From the NCBI RefSeq assembly GCF_028858725.1, contig NC_084776.1, positions 806,001-870,000 of the forward strand: 64,000 nt of DNA, written 5' to 3'. This document shows positions 51,701 through 59,299 of this stretch, piece by piece (within the stretch, counting starts at the first letter, position 1; each line of letters opens with the position of its first letter). Position numbers and translations under genes: made by a program. The notes beneath the pieces are model-generated. The model did no database searches, was not told the DNA's origin, and saw only the letters and a list, made by a program, of their open reading frames with translations. Origin of the DNA: Colius striatus (taxonomy: Eukaryota; Chordata; Aves; Coliiformes; Coliidae).

Positions 51701-52037
51701 AGCCTGTGGATGCCTTTCCTTAGTCTTCCATAAGGGTGCCTTGCCCTGTCCCCCCACAGGCATCTCCTCATTCTTTAGAGACCAAGATGCCAAATTTGAT
51801 CCAAACACACACCCCAGGGGAGAGAAAAAGAGCGAGCTGTGTCTGCAACACCCTATCACCTGGATGATGCTCCCCGATGCCTTGTAGCAGCTCAGGCGGG
51901 TGGACACAGACATTGTTCTTGGAGTAGATGATCTCTCCATCCAGTACAGGAGATGAACTGCTGCCACCACCAGGATTCAAGGTCAGGAGGTCAGAAGCTT
52001 TTGAAGAGGCACGTCGAAGGAGTCGCCCCAGAGACAT
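30485..52037 (-). CDS. TBC1D16: TBC1D16, TBC-domain Rab GTPase-activating protein
   Basis: Eleven coding exons join with continuous phase to give 788 residues (human 767): 52037-51860, 50829-50199, 37341-37144, 36332-36185, 35180-35013, 34321-34173, 33416-33282, 32920-32734, 31898-31719, 31276-31130 and 30730-30485. The N-terminus (MSLGRLLRRASSKASDLL) and a serine/acid-rich region (about 60-320) precede a TBC domain of about 450-690. Catalytic motifs are visible: RGEVWPFLL, the arginine finger in VVRTDR (R516, equivalent to human R494) and the glutamine finger in YSQGMSD (Q553), so GAP activity should be intact. Known of the family: inactivates Rab4A and limits receptor recycling from early endosomes. 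The C-terminus ends in a Cys/His-rich segment (CSLHDLCKLCG). CCDC40 is divergent upstream, as in human. Confidence 0.97.
31130..31276 (-). CDS. TBC1D16: TBC1D16 coding exon 10
   Basis: 49 codons, TDYFHLFICVAIVVIYGDDV through LVLRK. This is the C-terminal helical part of the TBC domain, phase 0 at both ends. Confidence 0.96.
31719..31898 (-). CDS. TBC1D16: TBC1D16 coding exon 9
   Basis: 60 codons, MYLRELLRLMHPRF through WEACWAHYQ, with the conserved CHRWILLCFKREFP segment. The exon happens to begin with an ATG where human has Leu. Confidence 0.96.
32734..32920 (-). CDS. TBC1D16: TBC1D16 coding exon 8
   Basis: Encodes RILLNYAVFNPAIGYSQGMS through DEDMEKQL and contains the glutamine-finger motif YSQGM. 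The splice signals are a CTCCAG acceptor and a CTG/GTGAGG donor. Confidence 0.97.
33282..33416 (-). CDS. TBC1D16: TBC1D16 coding exon 7
   Basis: Encodes LSMTPDEQKDFW through NPNVETM and contains the catalytic arginine finger in DKDVVRTDR. Phase 2 at both ends. Confidence 0.97.
34173..34321 (-). CDS. TBC1D16: TBC1D16 coding exon 6
   Basis: 149 bases encoding AIFFGGIDISIRGEVWPFLL and then a Glu/Arg-rich helix to EIQEK. This is the start of the TBC fold. Acceptor CCCAG, donor AAAAG/GTAACA. Confidence 0.96.
35013..35180 (-). CDS. TBC1D16: TBC1D16 coding exon 5
   Basis: 56 codons, QLTDEKTCMQFSIRRPKLPS through VEEEYKLQK. The start is placed after GTTCAG so that the Gln matches the human KDQQ junction. 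Confidence 0.95.
36185..36332 (-). CDS. TBC1D16: TBC1D16 coding exon 4
   Basis: Encodes DDACTCGQLVVASRESQYKI through CTETHLKDQ, a conserved pre-TBC segment. Acceptor CCGCAG, donor CAG/GTACCT. Confidence 0.96.
37144..37341 (-). CDS. TBC1D16: TBC1D16 coding exon 3
   Basis: 198 bases. The second half (SNGQTQSTRWDE through SLRLFF) is conserved with human. The first half (from RDTCDNRMTF) is Ser/Thr-rich and hard to align. Acceptor CTGCAG, donor TTCAG/GTAACG. Confidence 0.93.
44038..44045 (+). promoter_or_regulatory. TATA box upstream of intragenic CpG island
   Basis: A perfect TATAAATA on the plus strand lies about 60 bases before the island. It would set initiation near 44,070, giving a transcript antisense to TBC1D16. 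A plus-strand donor-like CTC/GTAAGC lies downstream near 44,621. Motif evidence only. Confidence 0.35.
44100..44740. promoter_or_regulatory. Intragenic CpG island in TBC1D16
   Basis: About 640 bases of dense CpG inside the largest intron, with sharp AT-rich borders on both sides. It may be an alternative TBC1D16 promoter (minus), an antisense promoter (plus), or an unmethylated intragenic element. Human TBC1D16 is known to have an internal promoter giving a short isoform, though not clearly at this intron position. Confidence 0.6.
44366..44458. repeat. 31-bp tandem repeat, 3 perfect copies
   Basis: Three identical 31-base units beginning CCGGGGGAGCAGCGG are followed by a diverging partial copy. 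The G-runs on the plus strand could form quadruplexes. It lies within the intragenic CpG island. Confidence 0.92.
49071..49109. repeat. (TGGGA)n microsatellite
   Basis: Nearly eight perfect TGGGA units (39 bases) in the TBC1D16 large intron. Regular GGG runs make it quadruplex-prone. Confidence 0.95.
50199..50829 (-). CDS. TBC1D16: TBC1D16 coding exon 2 (large)
   Basis: 631 bases. Encodes YLCLYMEKDELLGTTLILAW, the conserved IQRQDEEALRYITPESSPVR, a low-complexity Ser/Glu-rich stretch, then FDSDSDAFSSPFCLSPISEA. Phase 1 in, phase 2 out. Confidence 0.96.
51860..52037 (-). CDS. TBC1D16: TBC1D16 coding exon 1
   Basis: 178 bases from the ATG of MSLGRLLRRASS to HHPG. The start agrees with the human N-terminus and has G at -3. 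An in-frame upstream TTG-GCG pair does not extend the protein. The donor is CCAG/GTGATA. Confidence 0.95.
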
Positions 52038-52060
52038 CGCCAAGGAAATGTTTCCATCAT
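51983..52060 (-). CDS. Upstream ORF overlapping the TBC1D16 start
   Basis: If the exon begins at the acceptor ending at 52,096, the leader contains ATGATG at 52,060-52,055. The second ATG has A at -3 and G at +4. The frame runs 25 codons past the TBC1D16 ATG in a different frame and stops at TGA (51,983). Ribosomes starting here would miss the main start unless leaky scanning occurs. Translation is inferred; the peptide has no known homology. Confidence 0.4.
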   Translation of the reverse strand: MMETFPWRCLWGDSFDVPLQKLLTS

Positions 52061-52095
52061 CTGTAAGCTCTAATCAGGAGCCAAATTCAGAAGAT
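52038..52095 (-). other. TBC1D16: TBC1D16 5' UTR part of coding exon 1
   Basis: A pyrimidine-rich acceptor TTCTTGACAG ends at 52,096, so the exon probably begins at 52,095 with 58 untranslated bases. A weaker AG just before ATGATG (near 52,061) is an alternative that would still keep the upstream ATGs. Confidence 0.5.
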
Positions 52096-55000
52096 CTGTC
52101 AAGAAGGTGGAAAGAATAATGTTACACACATACAACAGCATAGCACCACTGTTTGAGAAGGGAGAGATCTCTCATCAATGGCTGCATCAATCCCACCACT
52201 CAAGCAAGAGCCTCCAAATGCTCTGGATCTGCGAGATCACCTCTGCATTTCAAAGATGCTGAAGTACAGAATCCTGGGACGTTTTTCTCTGCAACAAAGA
52301 AATATGAGGACAGCAAACCTCCAGAATTTAATAGTTACCATGGGGAGGAAACAGAAAAGTAATGATTGTCACTGAAAATTGCCCATTAAGGGAATAGCTC
52401 AGGGATGCAGAGCTGCCCAATGTATCACTGTCCTGGGGATGTCAAAGAGTCAGAGTAGACCCTGGAGGATTCTTTCAGCACAGAAAAACTGCTCAGAGCA
52501 TGACATTAAACAAAGGGCTGCTGCTTCATCCACGGTAAGCACTGATCTCGGAAAGAACATGAATCAGATCAAGCTCATCTTGTGCTTACCAATTTTAGGC
52601 ACAATCCCACTGAGCGTTGGAGGTGTTTGGGTTGGGGCTTTGTTTCGTTTTTTGAGTAATGATGGTTAAACAGAACTCTTCCAGAGATAGGTGGCAAGAG
52701 ACCCATGTTCAACAGAGAGGGCAGACTCCAATAGAATGACATATCAACCCCTGGCAAACATTTGATCTGTCAGTACGTAGCTGTGGAGTACGATCCCCAA
52801 CTAACCACCAAGTCAGCTCCGTGGGTGAAAGAGATGTGCTCCTCATCGGGGCTGCTGGTGAGGGGCTCTAGAGTCAATGCTGAGGGGTCACCCAAGCTGT
52901 AAACTATTCACCATGCATATCAAGACAAAGACTGGTGAAACAGCAGGCAGTTCTTGGACAAAGCAATCCCACAGGCAGCCCAACAGAATTCAAGGCAGAG
53001 CAGACTCTACCTGCTGCTGCTGTCCCCAGCTGGGAAGCAGGCGGGAAGAAGAGGATCAGCAACTTCTGTTCTGCCAAAAGTACACAAGGAAAGGAAATAC
53101 CTGCTTTTGTTCCTTTGTATTTACATGGCCTTACTTGCTCATGAACAGGCCATTCTGACTCAGCACACACCACACTACCAGCTGCCAGGTCCAGAGAGAC
53201 CAGCTCCCTGTGTTCATTGTGGCAAGTCCCACAGCTTGGTCTGCAGAGCACCCAACAGGGTAGCCAGAAATAAGCAAAGCAGAGAGGCCCTGGCCCTGTA
53301 CTATCAGGGACACTGTATGCAAAGAACACTTAGGAATCTAACATAAGTATTGTCACACACTGAATAGCTCCCACTTCTTTACACACATTTTAATGGTATC
53401 TCCGGATAAACGTGGAAGGGAGAAGGCAGAAAGGGCAAAGAGGAACCAGCATTTCTCAAAGAGCAGAGTGAAACTTGCAGGGAAGGAAAAGAGCTGTTCT
53501 GATTCTGACAGGCTTGTACATACAGAAGACGGTAAATGAGACTGCAAAGTGGCTGGCAGAGTCTTCAAAGGACAAACTATTGGCTTTACTGGCAATCACT
53601 AGATTTGTCAGCTTGAATCACAGCACAAGCAGCTTCTGCATTTCTGTCTGCTGGAACTTGACAGAGAAGCCTCAGCCCTGCCAAGGACAGTGCCCAGCAA
53701 GTGTGTAGGATAAGAATTACTTTGCAAGTCCATCACACACATTTCCTTCTAGCACCAAACACAACACCTACCTACCTTCATGCCTCAGTCCCAAACACCA
53801 GTGGAGCCATATGCTTGTCCAGATCACCAAAACACACACTACTGTCTCAGGCTCTGGGTTACATCTGGGAGAAAGTCACTTGCCTTGGCCACATTTAAAG
53901 AGCAAGTCACCTTTCTTCTCATTGCACCCTGCAAGAACAGAGAGGGTAAGCTCTGCTGCAATACCTCCTTCCCACCACCAAATTACAACACGCTATTTCA
54001 ACACAGCATTGTGGAGTGTGAAGCAGCGAGGTGGAGCAACCTGTGCAGCACCACAGGCCCCAAGCCTCCAGTACCTCTGAGGAGGGTCATCTGCTACCAC
54101 AGCATTTCCTAGGCAGCACAGTCAGAGCAGCTGTTCCCTGCTGCTGTCAACACTGAAACCAGCCTGGATATCCAGACCTTTAGCTTTGTTTTTCTATCAA
54201 ACTCTAAAAGTGCAAAACCTGCATATGTGAAGGAGGAAGGTGGGACCAGGTGGCTGGGGCTGTTGACCAGGCAATGCTTCCTCAGCAAACACGAGTCAGC
54301 ATTCCCTACTAAGGACAGCAGATGGAGATGCACGTATTAAACAAGAGCTTGTGTGAAGTCCCACTGCGGCTCTCCAGGGGCTCTCAGGAATCCAGGCAGA
54401 GGGTGCAGGACTTCTCTGCCAACAGAGACAGCTTTTAATTAGCTTCTATTTAGCAGAGAAAGAACCAAGCAACAGGTAAAAGATCAAAAGCTACTCCTCG
54501 GAAAGCAGGAGGAACTTAAAGGCAAATATTGCTCTGCTCCTGCAGAGCACCTGCTGCCTCAGCACTGCCTGAACGCACACACACCCTGCAGGTGGGGGAC
54601 ATGAAACAGAAATAAGACAGGAGGTGACGAACACAGTGTCTGGCCAAACTAGATAGTTAGTCTTGTTGTATTTGTCTTGCAGAGAAGCTATGCATCAGAA
54701 CTCACAGAGAGTCCACCATGATGCTGCAAACAATTAGCCATATAAATATCATTAGGAGGTCTCCCATCAGTCCTTTTCTCGTTGCCACAGGCAAGGGAAT
54801 TCTGTGTAGCTTTTGTTGCTGCATTAAACAGATGCAAGTCAAAGCACTGTTTCAGGGAGAGTGACAAAGTGACTCGCCAAGGGAAGACTATAGAAAAGGA
54901 AATGTATTAAAAGTCTTCACACACATGAACTGTCACTGCCAAAAAAGGAAGAGCTGCCCACTGAGGACAGGATTAGTAGGGCAATTGAACTGTGGCAAGG

Positions 55001-58000
55001 AATATCCAGTTTAGTACTTCTTAGAGAACCTGAACAGGGCAATGTGATGAGGCCACTTCCATCACTGGAGGGTTTCAAAGATGGGCCACAGAAATCGGTA
55101 GGCAGCTGGCCCCAGGTAGGGCCTGATGATGGACTGAACCTCTGGAGGTCATCCAGGCCTTTCATACAACCTCAAAAGTTTCTGCAACACAGCTTGTGAA
55201 TGGGCCTCTCCTTCCCAAGAGACAGGGGTTCATACAACACAAACCAGCAAATAACAAAGGGACCAGATCTGCAGGATTCACTCTATTCTGAGCCCTCTTC
55301 TGGGTGAGACAACTTCTGCACACAGAGTCCCCGGGGCCTGGGGCATAAGGAGAAGCAGATACTGCTGCTGTCTCTTGTGTAGGCTTGGGAGGACAGGCCG
55401 AAGCCATCCTACAGCTAACTCAGCATTAAATTAGCACCATTCAAAAAAAAAAAGAGAATTTTCATATTAATTTTCTATGCATCCCCTGATCTGAAGGGAT
55501 TCTTTTCAATGTGGCAGAAACAACCCAGCTCTCCAGAAGCTGAAGCACTGAATTAGCTGATAAGCTCTTGCTGAATGCCAATGTTTATTAAGCACACATA
55601 CATTTTCTTCTCCCACACATCAACTGTCGTCACTAAAAATCTTTGCTACAGCTACAAGTCCCTGGCTGCTCTCCCAGTCAATGCCAGCACTTCTCAGCTA
55701 CACACGACCTCAGAAACGTGCTGGGGAGTCAACTCCTGAAATCACCCCAGGAGCCCCTTCACAAGAGCCTGACCAGTTCCAGCCAGCAGCATCTCAATAA
55801 CACCGGCTGCTCGCCTCCCGGAGCAATGCCCTTCCCCTTTCTCACAAACCCATCAACAACCAGATCCTGTTTGGCTTGGCAGATCCCACCCTCACCTTGG
55901 CAGACGCTGCGGGACCAAATGCTGCTGCCTCCGGTTGCACAGGATTCCTGTATCCCGGCGCAGGAGGGCAATGCAGGGCTCTGTCACGGGCTGCCACGGG
56001 CTCCAGCTCATTGCTCCTGGCCCTTTGAGCACATGCTGAGCTCACAGGCATACAGGGCAGCAAAGCTTCTCTCACAACTAAGTTTAGCCTCCAGGGGCAC
56101 ACGCCAGCCCTCGCTTTCAGTTTGGCTGCAGCCAACAAGTCACGCTGCTGAACGCTTCATGCCAGGCCACGGGTCTTGCAACTCCAAGGGCAAACTGGCT
56201 GTGCAAGAGTTTAACAGCTTCACAAGCAAAATAAGCAGAGCTACGAGACTCCTGGATTGAAACACGAGACCTACTGCATGTCTGGGCATGGAGGAGGAAC
56301 ACGAGCTGTCAAACACAGGCACCAAATGCTTCAGTCGGAAGAATACAACAGGCTTGCCTTTTTATTGTTATTTTTCTTTTTTGGCCCTTAGTAACTTAAA
56401 ACTTTATATTCAAAATTACATATTTCCCTGTACCAGGGAGGTCTCAAACACTGCAGAAGTCTTTGCCTCTTCTTCCTCTTGGGAAAAGCAAGCTCTGGCT
56501 TCCCATCTCTGGTAGCTGGAGCACAGGTTAGAGCACATGTGAGAGCAGCGTGACCAGAGACAGAGTACAGGAGGCTGGGAGTCAGGACTCGCAGCTTCTC
56601 TATAGTCCTCTGACTGGATTTTCTGTACAACTCTCAGCTAGTCCCTGACTTGATCTGCACTTCTCCACGTGTACATGAGAGCCCTCATAAAGGCCTTCCC
56701 TTTCTATTGCAATACCTTTACATTAGGGGAAAAAAATAAAGCTTTCAAAACTAGCAGCTATTAGTTGGAGCTATTTAAGATGACCTAGCCAAATCAAAGA
56801 AAAAAGTTTACCATAGGGAGCCATTCTGAAGTCAGCCCATTTCATGGGGGGAATTATGTAGGTCACCAAAAAGTCTTTCATTGCTGACCTGCTGGTGCAG
56901 CAGTGGCACAGAGTGCAGAGCAAAGGAAAGGGAACAGCAGCCACCAGCAAGGACTGAAATCCTGACACTCACACAACTCCAATTCCAGTCACTTCAGGGG
57001 AACAGATTTCGCTCAGATGCATCACAGCTGAGAAGGTAAAAAAGAGACAGTGGACTAAATACTGCGAGTTGGTGACTCAGAGATAAAAAGGGAAAGGAAT
57101 TGCTACCGTCAGAGCCTGCCTGCTGCTCCCAGCCACACCTGCTTAGGCATAAAAAAGCAAACAAAATCTTACCCCCCCTCCAGCGCTGAAAGTCAAACCA
57201 CAACACACGCTTTAGTGCTGAGAGATTATTTGTGCCATATGTCCCTCCATCCAAAGATTAAACATTGTTTCTTATTACTTAACCACAGCGCTTGTGCAGC
57301 AGGCAACACTTTTATGGCTTTTTGTTTCCAACGTCCTGTGGCCATGGCCTGATAACGCCCATAGTGCCAAATCCCTACAGATCAGCAGCTAAAAAATCTC
57401 AGCAACACAGTTCCACAGCTGAATTGATGAACTAATTACAAAGTCAGACCATGTGTCTTCAAGACCATGAAGCATCCTCCTTGCTCTCCACCCCGTCACA
57501 GACAGGAGAAAGCGACGCCTTGTGCCATCCCAGCTCTCCAGTTTCACACCAACCACGCAGCCAGACACACTGAATAAACCCAGATATTCAGCAAATCCAG
57601 AGAAGCAGCTTTGAGAGACTTCTCTGCTTTTAGGTGAGGTATCGACAGAACGAGAATGAGCCTCTCTAAGCCTACAAACCTAAAGGAGGCTTCAACAAAA
57701 GAAGCAGCCAGTTGGAGTCCTTCCCTTGAGCTGTCCTGGTCTAAACATTCCCACTATTTTTCTTAAAAGATCTTCCATTTTTACTACTTCCTATTCAGAG
57801 TGGCAACTAAGAACAGAATACCTTCGAATGACAAGCTACTAGTCCGAGAACAAAAGAGACAGGCAGATCTCTGGGAGGAAGAAGCAGAGTTATTTCACAG
57901 AGCATCAGCAGCGCAGTGAGCAATAGATCAAGCGGTAACCCCTGCCCTGGAGCACCCGAAGGCCGTGCATCAAATAATGGCCAAGGATCCCGACCATCCA

Positions 58001-58772
58001 TCTTCACGTCTCCACTGATAACAGACCTCAGCAAATGAAGAGGTAGATGCTGGGGTAATTTGAGACGAGACCACCTCACCAAAAGTAAGGGAATCACAAC
58101 CCCATTCTGAGCAGCACGGGGCCACCCCAAAACAGTGAACGGTAAAGTTTGAGAACTGCTTCGTTTTCCTCTTTCTGTCAGCCCCGACGGCCGCGGGGGC
58201 TCCGGCGCCGACAAAGTGCGGAACGGGAAGACAAAGAGAGGGATGGAAACATGGATGCGTCTGCAGGCTGCCGGGCGGGACACGCGGGTACCCGCTCCCG
58301 AGGAACGAACCCGTGTGACAGCGTCCCGCGTGAAGAGCGGCCGGGCCGGGGCCGCGGGTGGGCAGGGGCGGCCGCAACGCCTGGAGCCCGGTCCCGGCCC
58401 GGCCCCGCCGCCCCGGTGGCCGTTACACGCCGCTCGACGCGACGCCCCGCGCGGCTCCGGCGCTTTTACCGGCAAAGGCGAACTCGGGGAAAGTTCTGGC
58501 GACTGGACGGAGCGGAGCGGCCTCGGGCGGGCTCCCACACACCGCTCCCACACCGGGCCCCGCGCGGGGGCCGCTACCAGCGGGCTCGGCACGGCGCGGC
58601 CCGGCCCGGCCCGGCGGGGGTGTCCCCGCCCCGCGGCCCCGCCCGCCGCCGGCGTGACCCGGGGCTGCCCCGCAGCCGCCTCAGGCGCGGCCGCCTCCGC
58701 GGAGGAAGGGCGGAGAGCGGTTCGCGCGCCCCGGCACACCCCCGCCCGGGCTCCGGCCGTCGCCGCCGTTAC
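52096..58772 (-). other. TBC1D16: TBC1D16 first intron (5' UTR intron)
   Basis: 6.7 kb between the CpG-island exon and coding exon 1. No coding exon is supported. A degraded CR1-like tail lies near 55,050-55,170 and an A homopolymer near 55,443. Additional untranslated exons could be hidden here. Confidence 0.6.
55050..55170 (+). mobile_element. Degraded CR1-like 3' fragment
   Basis: TCCATCACTGGAGGGTTTCA and, further on, GGACTGAACCTCTGGAGGTC resemble the spaced words of the CR1 3' region (CCATCCCTGGAGG, then GGACT...CTCGGAGGTC). Divergence is high, so the assignment is tentative. Confidence 0.5.
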
Positions 58773-58900
58773 CTGCGGGCCCGCAGCGGGGCTGGCGCGG
58801 CCATGGCGGCCGGGAGCCGGCGGGCTGCGGCACAGCGGCCCGAGCTCGTGCGGCCCCGGCTCCCCCCCACACCCCCCCACGACCCCCGCTCACGGGCTGA
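58773..58900 (-). other. TBC1D16: TBC1D16 5' non-coding exon (approximate)
   Basis: A consensus minus-strand donor CCCGCAG/GTAACG ends an exon at 58,773 within the divergent CpG island. The transcription start is not readable; it should lie between about 58,830 and 58,960. An ATG at 58,804 would open MAAPAPLRAR and, joined to the exon at 52,095, reach a stop after 18 codons. That would be another short upstream ORF. Confidence 0.5.
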
Positions 58901-58961
58901 GGTGGTGCGGCCCGGGAGTCCCCCCCCACCTCGAGGGCTGAGGTGGTGCGGCCCTCGGCGC

Positions 58962-58969
58962 TCACGTGA
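58962..58969. promoter_or_regulatory. Palindromic E-box TCACGTGA
   Basis: Perfect CACGTG core with symmetric T/A flanks, the form preferred by USF and by MiT/TFE factors (CLEAR-type). It sits between the two genes, 15 bases from the X-box. Confidence 0.6.
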
Positions 58970-58983
58970 CCGGCTGTTGACGC

Positions 58984-58996
58984 GTCGCCTGGCAAC
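58984..58996 (+). promoter_or_regulatory. CCDC40: RFX X-box of CCDC40
   Basis: GTCGCC-T-GGCAAC matches the full RFX consensus GTNRCC-N(0-3)-RGYAAC in both half-sites. RFX2/RFX3 together with FOXJ1 are known activators of motile-cilium genes, and the site lies 205 bases upstream of the start codon of such a gene. Confidence 0.8.
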
Positions 58997-59065
58997 GGGC
59001 GGCGGGTGAGCACGCGCTGCGCCGCGGCCTGGCCCCACCGGAGCCGTCCCGGAGCCCGGTCCCGC

Positions 59066-59120
59066 GGCCCAGGGGCGGCCCAGGAACGGCCCAGGAGCGG
59101 CCCAGGAGCGGCCCGGGAGC
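59066..59120. repeat. 11-bp minisatellite, 5 copies, in CCDC40 leader region
   Basis: GGCCCAGGAGC-type units repeat five times with one or two substitutions between copies. The array lies between the X-box and the CCDC40 start codon. Confidence 0.85.
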
Positions 59121-59200
59121 GGCGGGATCCGCGCGTCTCTCGCTTTCCCTTCTGCAGGACGCTGTGGTTGCAGGCACTGGCCGGCCCCAGCCCAAGCGCC

Positions 59201-59299
59201 ATGGAGGAGCCCGGCGGTGCCTCAGCAGAGGGGTCTGAGGGGGAACTGGGCCCCGCTGGGCGGGATGTGGTCAGAGGTCCGTCGCCTCTTGCCATGGAG
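59201..59299 (+). CDS. CCDC40: CCDC40 coding exon 1
   Basis: The ATG in GCGCCATGG (strong context) opens [11 protein letters not shown], like human MAEPGGAAG. The donor GAG/GTGATT after 59,299 keeps phase 0; GTG/GTCAGA after 59,269 is the alternative. A possible 5' UTR intron (donor after 59,005, acceptor before 59,158) precedes it. Confidence 0.65.

Noticed and set aside
57807-58880. 357-codon minus-strand open frame running into the TBC1D16 promoter
   Set aside because: The upstream half is composition-driven and the lower half is intronic. It does not join in phase with TBC1D16 exons.
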